A stretch of DNA of 64,000 bases from DATAUD01 sp036501665 (GCA_036501665.1 DASXZW010000015.1:1-64000), one strand, 5' to 3'; positions 1 to 9,336 are shown, numbered from the stretch's first letter. Made by a program: numbers and translations. Notes: generated from the letters alone by a model not told the origin.

Positions 1-159
1 AAAGAAATTCTGTGGCCGTTTGAAGCGAGGATTTTTGAGTTCTGGCAAGGCTTTGGCGACAGAGCATATCCAAAGTGATCTGCGATGGAGCCGAAACGCC
101 GCCAGAACTCAAAAAGACCGCTCTCTTTCATTAGATTCAAATGGCCACAGAATTTCTTT
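1..159. repeat. Imperfect long inverted repeat (hairpin/MITE-like)
   Basis: Bases 1-24 and 136-159 are inverted copies with 23 of 24 matches, and bases 32-46 and 101-115 are inverted copies with 15 of 15 matches, nested inside the first pair. The whole 159 bp can fold into a long stem with an asymmetric internal loop. The left arm may continue beyond the window edge. No transposase is nearby, so a non-autonomous element or dispersed repeat is an inference. The rest of 160-493 shows no gene I can support. Confidence 0.65.
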
Positions 160-493
160 AATTGCTCTGGCACTGACAATAGGGTTTTTTTCATAAAGGA
201 TTGAATAAGATTTTCGCAAACATCGAAACGCCGACTCCAACGAACTTTCCTTTTTTTCTGGAAGGGCCTGAATCGGATTGGAACACGATTTCCGCGCCTT
301 AAAAAGGCACAAAAGTACGCGCGACGAATATCTCAGTCTTCGAGCGTAAGGGATGCCGGATTTGGCCTTCTTCCAACTAACGGACGAGAGTCTTACAGAA
401 GAATTAAAATGGAGTCAAACCGATTCGGGTTACGATTGAGTAACAGAGGTGTCAGGGTTTTCCCTTATGTCCGCGTGAGGGCCTTAGATGTTG

Positions 494-1408
494 TTACTGC
501 CCTGTCAACTTCCACCGCGAGTCCGGATCGTATTCGGACATCTTAAGTGCAATAGAGACGGTCTTAGGCCCTAGATTCGCCTCATAGACTTTACCCGACT
601 GATTGACAATGAAAGTCATCACCCCTGAGTTACCCCATTCCGCCGGCCAGGCTACCAAAGCAAACCCCGCCACCATATGACCATTGATGACATAGTTATA
701 CCTTCCACCCGGCGCATGTTTCCCTTGGCGCGTCAGCACTTTAAAAAAGTAACCATGATAAGGATTCTGCGCGTCAGCCATGATTTTGGATTCATGCCGG
801 TAGCCTTCACCTCGCGCCCCTGCAATCAAAGGCCCAAAAGGACTTTCGTCCTCGCCCGGTTCCGCATGCCAGTAAAGCCCATCATGCTGCCCAGGCGTAC
901 TCCGCAAACGCTGCGCGTACTCGACAACTCCGTCCCCATCCCGATCTGTCTGCGCGAACTGCCGCTGGGCATCCACGTAAGCGCTGCAAACCCGGATCGT
1001 GTCCAGTTCATTGTTTCCCACGCGACGATTCAGAATTTCCTCTTGACCTGCCGCCGTGTCGAAGAACCATTCCGCCCCATCCTTGACCAACGGAATCGGA
1101 AACGGCCACGCCTCCAGGCCGATGTCCAACTCAACCTTCGAGTCCGACTCCTTCACGCGCGAAACCTTTTCCGACATCCGCCGCGAAAACCGGGCCAGCC
1201 CATTGCTCGCCTGCACCGGGTCCGCCGAAATTAGCCCGCTCAATGCCGGCCCAAAAATCGTCGCAAGCGCGTTGGTATCCTTGGCATCAGCCGCCTTTCG
1301 CAATGCCTTGATCGCATCGTCAGCGCTGGAAAAATGCTCTTCCTGCGCCGCAAACGCAGCCCACGAAAGAAAAGAAACTCCGAGTAAAAATAATAACGTC
1401 CTCTTCAT
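494..1408 (-). CDS. DUF2950 family secreted protein
   Basis: The product is a 304-residue exported protein of the DUF2950 family, whose molecular role is unknown. The start at 1408 is chosen because it gives a clean signal peptide (MKRTLLFLLGVSFLSWAAFA) and has a strong AAGGAGGG ribosome site at 1413-1420; the longer reading frame upstream lacks this. Family-like stretches include the central 'DTIRVCSAYVDAQRQFA' region, the acidic 'DRDGDGVVEYAQRL' segment and the 'GYFFKVLTRQG' and 'GHMVAGFALVAWPAEWG' blocks. It lies about 10 bp downstream of the DUF3300 gene, whose stop codon borders its ribosome site, so the two are almost certainly co-transcribed. DUF2950 and DUF3300 genes are commonly neighbours, which supports both calls. 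The family call is from recognition and is not an alignment. Confidence 0.85.
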   Translation of the reverse strand: MKRTLLFLLGVSFLSWAAFAAQEEHFSSADDAIKALRKAADAKDTNALATIFGPALSGLISADPVQASNGLARFSRRMSEKVSRVKESDSKVELDIGLEAWPFPIPLVKDGAEWFFDTAAGQEEILNRRVGNNELDTIRVCSAYVDAQRQFAQTDRDGDGVVEYAQRLRSTPGQHDGLYWHAEPGEDESPFGPLIAGARGEGYRHESKIMADAQNPYHGYFFKVLTRQGKHAPGGRYNYVINGHMVAGFALVAWPAEWGNSGVMTFIVNQSGKVYEANLGPKTVSIALKMSEYDPDSRWKLTGQ

Positions 1409-1418
1409 GCAACCCTCC

Positions 1419-2528
1419 TTAACGTTTGCCGCCGCCGTGTGAACCGCCGCCACCGCCGTGTGAAGCGCCACCGCCACCGCCCATGCTGCCTCGGCTCTCC
1501 GCGCCTCTCATGCTCGACTCGCGAACCGCCGGGGCGCTTTGAATTCCCCCAAAAGCTCCTCCGCCCCCTCTTATCTCCGCGCCTCCCCTGATTTCCCCGC
1601 CACCTCGTTCGACTGGCGCTGGCGCAGGCGTGGGTCGGGCAAAATTGCGTGGCAACTCCGCCGAAGGCGCTCGAAACGCCGGTCGTGTCTCGGCTCGGCC
1701 CTCCGCAATTCGTTCCCCGGCGCCGCGCGGAACAGCAGGCTCGGGAACATGCCTTGAAACCACCTCAGGCGCATAACCCCGTTCCCATCCCGGATGACTC
1801 ACAATCGTCCCACGCGCCCCCGCGCGCCAGGTTGGAATGTGTGACTGGGCGAAGTAACCGCGCCGTTCAACCGCGGTTTGGCGCCACCAGTTCGCGGGGC
1901 GTGGATGCCCCGCTCCCCATGCAATCATGCGGTGCGAATGCCAGTCCCAATCATGAACCAACCAGCCTCCAATCGGAAATCCAAAACCGAAAGTGCAATA
2001 AATTCCCGGCTGATAATAAATCGTGCTTGCGGAATAATCGGGCACATAAATATTATCCGGGTTCGCCGGCTCGATTTCGATGTCTCCACTGTCATCGGTG
2101 ACAGTTTCCTCGGGAGTGCTTGGAAGGTTGCCCAGAGTCTGGGCCTGAGCGCGAAGCCGTTGAATCGAATCCATCACATCCGAGGCCTGTGCCGTGTAGG
2201 CTTGCCCCAATTGCGTCGTCCACTGGAGATTGTCATCCAGCCACTTCAAAACATTTGCATAATGGCACATCCCCTGAACGCTGGGATCCCACGGCTGCTG
2301 CGCCACTTGATTGACATCGCCGCCGCCCTGCATGTAACGGTCCGCCACGACAATCTGATCGGGAAAAGTTGCAGCCGAGAGAATTTCGGCAATGAGCGGA
2401 TCGGGGTAAAGGGCGATTGGCCCAAGCATTTGGTCGAGTTCCTCGGGAGTCCGGTCTTGCGCAAACCCCACCCTGGCAAAACTAAAGAAAACCATCAGTC
2501 CGACCACAAACGCCGCGAACCTTTTCAT
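1419..2528 (-). CDS. DUF3300 family secreted protein
   Basis: This 369-residue protein has an N-terminal signal peptide (residues 1 to about 23, ending ARVGFAQ) followed by the typical DUF3300 opening 'LDQMLGPIALYPDPLIAEIL' and the conserved 'ATFPDQIVVADR' and 'IYVPDYSAST' stretches, which together make the family call firm. The C-terminal third is low in order: proline and arginine rich, then a glycine/serine/histidine tail. The function of the family is not established; envelope location is inferred from the signal peptide. It is the first gene of a two-gene operon with the DUF2950 gene. The upstream region (2529-2640) is where its promoter should lie. Confidence 0.87.
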   Translation of the reverse strand: MKRFAAFVVGLMVFFSFARVGFAQDRTPEELDQMLGPIALYPDPLIAEILSAATFPDQIVVADRYMQGGGDVNQVAQQPWDPSVQGMCHYANVLKWLDDNLQWTTQLGQAYTAQASDVMDSIQRLRAQAQTLGNLPSTPEETVTDDSGDIEIEPANPDNIYVPDYSASTIYYQPGIYCTFGFGFPIGGWLVHDWDWHSHRMIAWGAGHPRPANWWRQTAVERRGYFAQSHIPTWRAGARGTIVSHPGWERGYAPEVVSRHVPEPAVPRGAGERIAEGRAETRPAFRAPSAELPRNFARPTPAPAPVERGGGEIRGGAEIRGGGGAFGGIQSAPAVRESSMRGAESRGSMGGGGGASHGGGGGSHGGGKR

Positions 2529-2631
2529 ACCTCAACTTTGACCCGGTTTGCCCCCGAGTCAAGTCCTTGCCGCACGAAGCTGCGTTAGGGCGCATCTGAC
2601 TTTTTGCAAGCTCGTCTATCTTCCAACGAGA

Positions 2632-2677
2632 GTCCCGAAGGGACGCATCGAAAATAGCCCGGCAATTTATTGCCGGG
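2632..2677. repeat. Tandem palindromes (GTCCC-GAA-GGGAC and GC hairpin)
   Basis: Two hairpins lie side by side: a perfect 5-bp stem at 2632-2644 (GTCCC, loop GAA, GGGAC) and an 8-bp stem at 2658-2677 (CCCGGCAA, loop TTTA, TTGCCGGG). A degenerate copy of the first motif follows near 2699-2713. This layout resembles dispersed intergenic palindromes of bacterial genomes and sits downstream of one minus-strand gene and upstream of another. Confidence 0.6.
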
Positions 2678-2786
2678 TTCAGAGGAAAATTCTTTTGAGT
2701 CCTGAAGGGATGACTGAAGGACTAGAAAGTCATCTTTCTTGCCTTCGCCGATCCCGCAAAAAAACTAAGGTGCGTCTCTCCAACCC

Positions 2787-3581
2787 TCAGCGAAGCCCAC
2801 CCCGAAAAAACAAAGTCTCGTAATCAGCCAACTGCTTGTTCAGCGATTTAATATCCACCTGTTGCGGCACAATATACGCTGCCCACAGAGGCCGCTGCGG
2901 CATCCGGTCAATGGCATCAAACAACGCCCGTGGCCCGTCCGTCGCCAAGGCGCAATTAAGCGCATCAACCGCGCCCGCCCGGACAGACCCTTCCCATTCG
3001 GTGGCAGTCAGAAACTTGTTGATTGGCGCCGCCAACTGTCCCGGCCCGGCAATGTTGGAAGCATATTTCGCGTAATGCCCGAGGTAATGGTGCGAAAGAT
3101 TCAACGCCGTAACAAAACCAATCACCTGGTTGAAATAACTCAGTTGATCATTCATCACATCATCCTTCCAATAACGCGGGCTTACAATATTGGGCGCCGC
3201 AGCGAGGGGATCGCTCGCGCAAAGTTGCGCAAGATTTTTGACGTAACTGTCGAAATAACCCGGCTCAATCCGGTCAATCGCCTTGGCGTGACAAATATGA
3301 TTGACCATGTCGATGAACCCCGCGGAAAAGCAAACCTGCCGCGTCGCCCGCGTTTCTTCCGTCGTGGTGACGGGCGCAACCACAGGGAATTGTTGCGTTT
3401 GAAACGCAACCGCCTTGCTGTTCAACTGTCCGCTATAACAATCCGGCAACGCTTCGCAAAGCTCTGAAGCCAGCTTCAGCACCACGCTAAATCCCGAAGG
3501 ATAAGCATGAGGCTGCACGAGAATTTCCGCCTTCGCCGAAAATGCCAACGCTAAAAGTATTACGGCAATTCTGATCATCAT
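2787..3581 (-). CDS. Secreted protein of unknown function
   Basis: The frame encodes 264 residues with a clear signal peptide (about residues 1-18, MMIRIAVILLALAFSAKA), so the mature protein is probably periplasmic or secreted. I do not recognise the family. The mature part contains four to five cysteines (for example 'SELCEALPDCYSG' and 'FIDMVNHICHAKAIDRI') that could form disulfides, and a histidine cluster 'LNLSHHYLGHYAKYA' near residue 165 that looks like a possible metal or phosphate site, without matching a signature I can name. Two adjacent ATG codons open the frame; the second gives the same signal peptide. It stands alone between palindromic repeats and a divergent small gene. Confidence 0.65.
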   Translation of the reverse strand: MMIRIAVILLALAFSAKAEILVQPHAYPSGFSVVLKLASELCEALPDCYSGQLNSKAVAFQTQQFPVVAPVTTTEETRATRQVCFSAGFIDMVNHICHAKAIDRIEPGYFDSYVKNLAQLCASDPLAAAPNIVSPRYWKDDVMNDQLSYFNQVIGFVTALNLSHHYLGHYAKYASNIAGPGQLAAPINKFLTATEWEGSVRAGAVDALNCALATDGPRALFDAIDRMPQRPLWAAYIVPQQVDIKSLNKQLADYETLFFRGGLR

Positions 3582-3789
3582 TTAAATCGTCGAGACCCGG
3601 CCCAAATCAAGTCTCAGAAATGGAAAACCAAAGCAGCTATCATGCCGATGATTGACCGCAGTCTCGATGTCAAATCCTTTGCACATATCGGAATATTTCG
3701 CTTCCGACCTAAACCCGTTCAGCGGAATTGCCGATACGAAAGAGAGTGATGTTAGTCAGGCCATTGAGCAATTCCCATTCGTGGGGAGC

Positions 3790-3806
3790 GCGGGCGTCTC
3801 GCCCGC
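3790..3806. repeat. GC hairpin (GCGGGCG-TCT-CGCCCGC)
   Basis: A perfect 7-bp inverted repeat with a three-base loop. It sits in a short open frame (3652-3852) that I do not regard as a gene. It is the same kind of GC-rich intergenic hairpin as others in this window. Confidence 0.6.
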
Positions 3807-3872
3807 CACCGTTGGCGTCCCGCCGCCGGATTTCATAAACGGTCTTCTCTAACACCGCTAAAAAGAATTTTT

Positions 3873-4328
3873 ATGCATCTCTTTTCGCCCGAAAAATTGC
3901 AAAAGTATATGAAACTCGACCAGGCCGTTGGCGCCATCAAAACCTGCGCGGAAAAAATGAACGCGATGTACGGCAGGATTATTTTCAACGAATGGGTGCT
4001 CTTGTCCTTCGGCGAGGGCGGCGCGAAAATGATCGCCTACTCCGGCCCGCGCAAGGAACATTTCCAATCCAATTTCGCCGCCGACGTCGAAGAATTAAGC
4101 CCCCGCATGTTGAGCCACCAATTCGCCCCTGGCGATTTCGAGTTCGCCTGGCACGGCGCGGGCACCGGTTTTGAAGCCTTTATCGCCGCTGGCCAGCGCA
4201 TCTACCTACTTTGGAACAACACGGGAAATTCAATGGAAAACCTCTCCAAAGACCCGCGCTGGCTAAACGCCCAGGTCCCATTCCTCAACCTGACAGAAGC
4301 CTTCCGCGCCGAACCCCTCGCCCTGTAA
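3873..4328 (+). CDS. Conserved-looking cytoplasmic protein of unknown function
   Basis: The frame codes for 151 residues without signal peptide or membrane segment. Codon use is like the neighbours (GC-rich third positions), and the sequence is compositionally normal, which supports a real gene. Its start is ATG at 3873 with no strong ribosome site. Alternating hydrophobic strands such as 'RIIFNEWVLLSFGEG' and 'MIAYSGPR' suggest an alpha/beta fold, and the overall size would suit a small profilin-like or Roadblock-type domain, but this is only a structural guess. It is monocistronic. I do not recognise a function. Confidence 0.6.
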   Translation: MHLFSPEKLQKYMKLDQAVGAIKTCAEKMNAMYGRIIFNEWVLLSFGEGGAKMIAYSGPRKEHFQSNFAADVEELSPRMLSHQFAPGDFEFAWHGAGTGFEAFIAAGQRIYLLWNNTGNSMENLSKDPRWLNAQVPFLNLTEAFRAEPLAL

Positions 4329-4768
4329 GTTTTCACAAACCAACGACTGCCCTTCGCCGGAAACGGCTGAGCGCATATTGCACTGCTACGTTCGCCAGGC
4401 CGGAGCTTCGCGACGCTCCAATTTCTCCCTCGCCTCCACGAATGTGGAGGAGAGGGGCAGGGGAGAGGAGGCTCCTTCTCTGTTGGGAAAAATCACGGCA
4501 GCCGCAGGATGAGCCCAAAACAGAAGGGCCTCTCTTCCACGAACGCGGAGGGAATAAAATTCTTCAGTGTGAGGTCGATTTTTGACGAACGAGTTCGGGG
4601 GAATTCTGTTGCGGTAGATTGATTGACAGCGTAAACTCTACGATTCGCATGACCCGGTTTGCCTCAACTCCTCTTGGTAGGGCGGTGCTGCGCCGCCGCC
4701 ACTATAATGTCCCGACCCTGCCCCACCACCCCATTATTGGGCAAGGACGACACGCGGTCCCAAGGACA
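4329..4768. other. Intergenic region with repeat fragments
   Basis: No gene is supported here. The region contains a 7-bp stem hairpin at 4433-4450 (CCTCCAC, loop GAAT, GTGGAGG) followed by a purine-rich GAGAGGGG tract, and a GGTAGGG-headed GC palindrome at 4676-4703. The open frame of the next gene extends back into this region from 4769 but through the repeat, so that extension is probably not translated. Confidence 0.5.
4676..4703 (+). repeat. GGTAGGG-headed palindromic repeat, copy 1
   Basis: Begins GGTAGGGCGGTGCTGCG and continues into CGCCGCCGCCAC. It matches the copy at 9310-9336 closely and shares the GGTAGGG head with copies at 10876, 10914 and 11492. Confidence 0.55.
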
Positions 4769-6229
4769 ATGGGTTTGCTAATCGCGCTGATTATTACATG
4801 GAGTTCATTGGTTTCCGCCCAAATCCAACAAGCCTGGGTCGCGAAGTATAACAACAGCATCACCAACGGAAACCATCAGGCATTAAAGATGGCATTGGAC
4901 CCTACCGGAAACATCTACGTCTTGGGCGTCTCTGCCAACGACAACACAAACATCGGCTACGTAGTCGTCAAATACGCGCCGAATGGAAATCAGATTTGGT
5001 CGGCACGCTATGACTCCACCAATTTTCCAACCGCCACTCCGACTGGATTTGCATTGGACAGCAGCAATGCCGTTGTCGTGACAGGAAACGCCGTGACGGC
5101 AAAATATGACGCCAGCGGAAATCAGTTATGGACGCTGCCTTATAGCGCCAACGGTATAGGAATGGATTTAGGGCAAAACGCCTATATCACTGGAACATCA
5201 AACGCCTTTACGACCATCAAGTTAAACCCGCAGGGCAGCAATGTCTGGACAAGAACGTTCGGCGAGTCGCAGGATATTTCGGAAGCTATTGCTATAGACT
5301 CATCATCGAATGTATTTATCGCAGGAAAAGAAATCACGCAATCCCGTGACGCCATTGCCGCAAACGTCGCTACAGTGAAGTATGACAAGGATGGAACTCA
5401 ACTTTGGGCAAATGTGACGATGGATGGTAATTTGGACTATGATGTTCAGATACCGGGCGTAGCCTTAGATAAAGCGGACAACATATACATTGAGGAGAAT
5501 TATTTAGGCACTTTTGTTGGGCCTTATTCCACCGATAAATACTCATCGGACGGAGTTGGCGGTGGGTACGCTGGAAATCCTACGCAAAATATATTAAGTG
5601 CGGCATCAGCAATTGCTTTAGATAGCGTAGGGGGCATTCTAGTTACTGGTAAAAATGCGCATCAGCCTCCACTACCTTCTTATGGCACATATAAAATGGA
5701 CATTCAGGGGAACTATCTTTGGACGAATCTCTATCCTATGAGCTCCTACGGTTCAAGCGGTGCATTGGGAATTGCCGTAGATTCGAATGACAGCGTATAC
5801 GTGACTGGAGAGTCGACGATTACAAACACTGGCAGCGATATTGCGACCATCAAATACGACAGCAATGGAAAGCAACTTTGGTTGCAACGGTATGACGGAC
5901 CAGCACACGAGAATGATGCTGGCAACGTCATCGCCGTGGACAATTCCGGTAACGTCTATGTGGCCGGATACGAAACCGAAACAAACGGTTTCACTTCCAT
6001 GATCCTGATTAAATACTCACTCGTGATCGGTCAAAAACAATCCAACGGAGACTTCATTCTTCACGCTTCCGGTTCTCCGGGGGAGAGCTTTGACATTCAG
6101 GCAAGTACCAACCTCCAAACTTGGCAGGACCTGGGCAGCATTATTGCCGACACCAACGGCGTCGCACTCTTTGAAGACACCAACGCCCCCCTTTTCCCCG
6201 CCCGTTTCTACTACACAATTCCGAAATAG
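4769..6229 (+). CDS. Secreted SBBP-type beta-propeller repeat protein
   Basis: From the ATG at 4769 the product has 486 residues and starts with a signal peptide (MGLLIALIITWSSLVSA). The body repeats a roughly 45-60 residue unit with the pattern 'VKYDxxGNQLW...A.DxxGNVYVxG', for example 'ALDPTGNIYVLGVSAND', 'AVDSNDSVYVTGEST' and 'AVDNSGNVYVAGYET'; this is the SBBP/beta-propeller type repeat of extracellular proteins. About the last 62 residues ('GDFILHASGSPGESFDIQAS' through 'FYYTIPK') form a separate module that resembles the ends of three other secreted proteins in this window. The longer open frame starting at 4619 is rejected because it runs through an intergenic repeat and would bury the signal peptide. 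Its binding target is unknown. Confidence 0.8.
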   Translation: MGLLIALIITWSSLVSAQIQQAWVAKYNNSITNGNHQALKMALDPTGNIYVLGVSANDNTNIGYVVVKYAPNGNQIWSARYDSTNFPTATPTGFALDSSNAVVVTGNAVTAKYDASGNQLWTLPYSANGIGMDLGQNAYITGTSNAFTTIKLNPQGSNVWTRTFGESQDISEAIAIDSSSNVFIAGKEITQSRDAIAANVATVKYDKDGTQLWANVTMDGNLDYDVQIPGVALDKADNIYIEENYLGTFVGPYSTDKYSSDGVGGGYAGNPTQNILSAASAIALDSVGGILVTGKNAHQPPLPSYGTYKMDIQGNYLWTNLYPMSSYGSSGALGIAVDSNDSVYVTGESTITNTGSDIATIKYDSNGKQLWLQRYDGPAHENDAGNVIAVDNSGNVYVAGYETETNGFTSMILIKYSLVIGQKQSNGDFILHASGSPGESFDIQASTNLQTWQDLGSIIADTNGVALFEDTNAPLFPARFYYTIPK

Positions 6230-6399
6230 AGCATCTTAGCAAAAACCCCTCACCTCGATTCTCTCCCCAGATGCGCCCGTTCGACTTTGCGTTTGATTCC
6301 AATCTGCATCGTTCCCCCCCCTTAAAGTGTCCCCAAGCCGAGCCTGTAATTTCTCCATTGGCTTTCTCCGCCAACTCGATATCCTGTTTCCCAGTCATC

Positions 6400-8592
6400 G
6401 TGAACCGCCGCACATTCACGTCGCTTCCGAAAAGCGCGCGCAGCCAATTGCTGCTGTTGCTCTTGCTTCTCGGCGCAACGCTCGCCGTGCTCTGCCGCGA
6501 CGGTTTCCTCCCTTACCACGTTTTCTGGGCCAACGACGCCGCGCTCGGCGCAATGAAAACCACCTCCGCCCGGCTTCCCTCAACTTTTGCCGGATGCTGG
6601 ACTGACTTCTGGTGGATCGGCGGCGCGGCCCCGTCATCCTCGCCATCGCTTTCAACCCTGCTGGCGGCGCTTCTGCCTCCCGAATATTACCTGAAAGTTT
6701 ATGTGCCTCTGACGATGCTCTTTTTCGGCTGCTGCGCCTGGTTTTTCTTCCGTCAATTACAATTCTCTGCGATGGCCGCAACGCTCGCCGGTCTGGGCGC
6801 CGGGTTGAACATGCACTTTTTTTCCAACGGCTGCTGGGGCCTCGGGACATGGACAGTTTCCTGCGGAATGGTCTTCGTCGCGCTCGGAATACTCGTCAGC
6901 CCGCGCATTCGCCCGCTTTGGGTCAAAGGCGTCCTCGCGGGCCTTTCAGTGGGAATGGTGGTCATGGAAGGATTCGATGTCGGCGCAATTTTCAGTGTCT
7001 ATGTCGGCCTTTTCCTCGCGTTCTTGTTCCTCAGCGATGAATCACGCGCGTCAACTAAAATTCTCAAAACCCTCGGAGTCGGGTCGCTCATGGTCTTCTG
7101 CGCGTTTTTAATTTCAACCAGCACGCTTTACACGTTGGTCGGCACCCAAATTTCCGGAACCCAGACAGCCGCCTCAAACAAGGAAGATTCACTGGCCAAA
7201 TGGAACTTTGCCGTCCAATGGAGCATTCCAAAACTGGAAACCCTCCGCGTCGTCATCCCGGGAATTTTTGGTTACCGAATGTCCGAATACACGACTTCCG
7301 CCGACAAATCTGGAGTCTATTGGGGCGGCGTTGGCGCTGACCCGCTGATTGGAGAATTGGAAAGCAGTGATCCCAAAATTCGCGCCGCCGCTTCCCATCA
7401 AATGAATTTGCCCGCCGACATTCAAACCATCATGGCCGGCAACGACCTCAAGACGCGGCAACTCATCGTCAAACAAATCATAGCCGGCGACCCAAGCCTT
7501 CGCCACACCGGCAACGGCGAATTCGCAGGAGTTCTGGTTTGTCTGCTCGCGATCTTTGGATTCGCCAGCGCCTCACGCAAAACAGATTCGCCCTTTTCCG
7601 CAGTCGAACGCCGCATTGCCTGGTTCTGGGCGGGCGCGGCGATGTTCTCGCTCCTCGCCGCATGGGGCCAGCACGGATTCGTGTTCCGTTTCATCTACCA
7701 TCTGCCGTTGCTCTCGAACATCCGCAACCCGATGAAGTTCATGCACCCGCTCACGCTGAGCCTCATCATCCTGTGCGGTTTCGGCGTCGAGGCGTTGCAT
7801 CGCGGCTATCTGGAACTCGCCGCAACCCGCTCAATAACTCCTCCCCGTCGCTGGCTCGACTGGCTCAAAACAGCCCCTGCTTTTGATAAACGCTGGATCA
7901 TTGGAACAATCGCAGTTTTTGTTTTATCATTGACAGCCTTTTTCATCCTGGGCGATTCAAAGGCAAACCTCGCAACCTACCTCGATCACAACGGCTTCGA
8001 CGCCGCCCACGGTTTCGAACCCGGCATCTCCTCGAAAATCGCCTTATTCTCCATCAATGAAGCCGGATTATTTATAATTTACTTCGCGCTTTCCGCGGGG
8101 ATGGTCATTACAATTCTCCGTGGAACATGGACCGGCAAAAGGACCGCCCTGGCCTGGACATTTCTCAGCGCAATAATGATCTGCGATCTCGTCCGCGCCG
8201 ACGTTCCGTGGGTTCGCTATTACAACTACCAAAAAACCTACAGCATGAATCCCGTCGTGGATTTTCTCCGCCACGAACCTTGGGAACACCGCATCACCTC
8301 GCGCGTCTCTCCGATGGCGCCGTACGACATCGCTCCCGACGGCAACTGGGCCAAGCTCTGTCATTGGTGGTTGGAAAACGATTATCCCTACAACGACATC
8401 CAATCCCTCGAAGTTGACCAGGCCCCGCGCCTGCCCGTGCTCGACCAGACTTACATGGCGAATTTCGCGTTTCGCTCCACCAACGATTTATCCCCCGCCG
8501 CCTACCAATGGGCCTCCACGCATCCCCCGGAAAACAATCCTGCGTGGAATTGGTTTCTTCAAGCCGGCCCCGCGTCACGCTATGGCGGTTGA
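6400..8592 (+). CDS. YfhO-like polytopic membrane protein, N-terminal part (frameshifted)
   Basis: This frame codes for the bulk of a bacterial YfhO/GT-C-like membrane protein: a first membrane segment 'SQLLLLLLLLGATLAVLC', a luminal-type loop with the acidic 'FWANDAALG' motif, and some ten further hydrophobic segments to about 8200. YfhO-family proteins are implicated in glycosylation of envelope polymers. The GTG at 6400 is preferred because it directly precedes the first membrane segment; an ATG at 6271 would add 43 residues of atypical sequence. The frame stops at 8592 after 'AGPASRYGG', in the middle of the conserved soluble tail, and homologous sequence resumes in another frame, so one base appears to be missing from the C run at 8568-8571. 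Confidence 0.7.
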   Translation: MNRRTFTSLPKSARSQLLLLLLLLGATLAVLCRDGFLPYHVFWANDAALGAMKTTSARLPSTFAGCWTDFWWIGGAAPSSSPSLSTLLAALLPPEYYLKVYVPLTMLFFGCCAWFFFRQLQFSAMAATLAGLGAGLNMHFFSNGCWGLGTWTVSCGMVFVALGILVSPRIRPLWVKGVLAGLSVGMVVMEGFDVGAIFSVYVGLFLAFLFLSDESRASTKILKTLGVGSLMVFCAFLISTSTLYTLVGTQISGTQTAASNKEDSLAKWNFAVQWSIPKLETLRVVIPGIFGYRMSEYTTSADKSGVYWGGVGADPLIGELESSDPKIRAAASHQMNLPADIQTIMAGNDLKTRQLIVKQIIAGDPSLRHTGNGEFAGVLVCLLAIFGFASASRKTDSPFSAVERRIAWFWAGAAMFSLLAAWGQHGFVFRFIYHLPLLSNIRNPMKFMHPLTLSLIILCGFGVEALHRGYLELAATRSITPPRRWLDWLKTAPAFDKRWIIGTIAVFVLSLTAFFILGDSKANLATYLDHNGFDAAHGFEPGISSKIALFSINEAGLFIIYFALSAGMVITILRGTWTGKRTALAWTFLSAIMICDLVRADVPWVRYYNYQKTYSMNPVVDFLRHEPWEHRITSRVSPMAPYDIAPDGNWAKLCHWWLENDYPYNDIQSLEVDQAPRLPVLDQTYMANFAFRSTNDLSPAAYQWASTHPPENNPAWNWFLQAGPASRYGG

Positions 8593-9314
8593 CGAATACA
8601 CGTTACATCTACGCCGACGCGCGTTTCGCCGAAGTTCTCAATCAAGCCGTCGAACCGCCCGGAAGTTTCCGAACCGTCATGCGCAGTGAAATGGTCGCCA
8701 AGCCAGGCCTCGAACACGTCCAGGATTTCGGCGACATCACAGTTCAAACCAACGCGCAAGGCCCGATGGCCCTGCTCGAATTCACCGATGCCCTCCCGCG
8801 CGTCGGCCTGTATTCCAACTGGCGAATTGAAGACGACCCAACCGCCCTCAAAACACTTTCCTCCCGCGCGTTCGATCCCCACAAAACCGTTGTGCTTTCG
8901 CAAACCACCCCGATCACTCAAACCCCCGAAAATCCCGACGCCAATCCCGGCACCGCAAAAATCACCAAATACGAGCCCAAGGATTTAATGGTCGAAACAA
9001 ACGCCAAAGCGTCAACAATTCTTCTTCTTAACGACAAGTTCGACCCCAATTGGTCTGTCTCCGTTGACCATAAGCCTGCGGAACTCCTGCGATGCAACTA
9101 CATCATGCGCGGCGTCTTTGTCCCGCCCGGCGCGCACACCGTTGAATTTCATTTCCAGCCGCCACTAAAGTTTTTGTACATCAGCATCGCCGCTTTCGTG
9201 CTCGGAATAATTCTCACCGCCCGCGTCATCTATGCCCGTTTCTGGGGCGACCCCGATCCGCCCTCCCGCAACAACCACAAATGGCGCGGCCCAACTCCTG
9301 CCCCCGCTTGGTAG
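8508..9314 (+). pseudogene. YfhO-like membrane protein, C-terminal part in shifted frame
   Basis: This frame carries the rest of the protein interrupted at 8592. The homologous part starts around 8572-8580: 'VTLWRLTNTRYIYADARFAEV' is the sequence expected next in YfhO-like proteins, where 'LTNTRYI' type motifs follow the membrane domain. It continues through a soluble beta-rich domain ('LLLNDKFDPNWSVSVDHKP', 'MRGVFVPPGAHTVEFHF') and one last membrane segment (about residues 223-243). Its upstream part (8508-8571) is a shadow of the first frame and the ATG there is unlikely to be a start. Joined with 6400-8571 the gene would give about 970 residues. Sequencing error, a true inactivating deletion and ribosomal frameshifting are all possible; no canonical slippery heptamer is seen. 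The stop codon lies inside a GGTAGGG palindrome. Confidence 0.7.
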
Positions 9315-9336
9315 GGCGGCGCTGCGTCGCCGGCAC
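9310..9336 (+). repeat. GGTAGGG-headed palindromic repeat, copy 2
   Basis: Reads GGTAGGGCGGCGCTGCG then TCGCCGGCAC, near-identical to copy 1 at 4676. The TAG of the head is the stop codon of the upstream frame. Confidence 0.55.

Noticed and set aside
109..312. 67-residue minus-strand open frame
   Set aside because: It begins in ordinary intergenic sequence and ends within the long inverted repeat; it has no ribosome site and no recognisable domain, and its C-terminal 'KEILWPFE' is simply the repeat arm.
3652..3852. 66-residue plus-strand open frame
   Set aside because: Its second half is a GC hairpin repeat and composition is not coding-like; no ribosome site is seen.
8560..8592. Programmed ribosomal frameshift in the YfhO-like gene
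   Set aside because: No X-XXY-YYZ slippery heptamer or evident downstream structure; a missing base in the C run is simpler.
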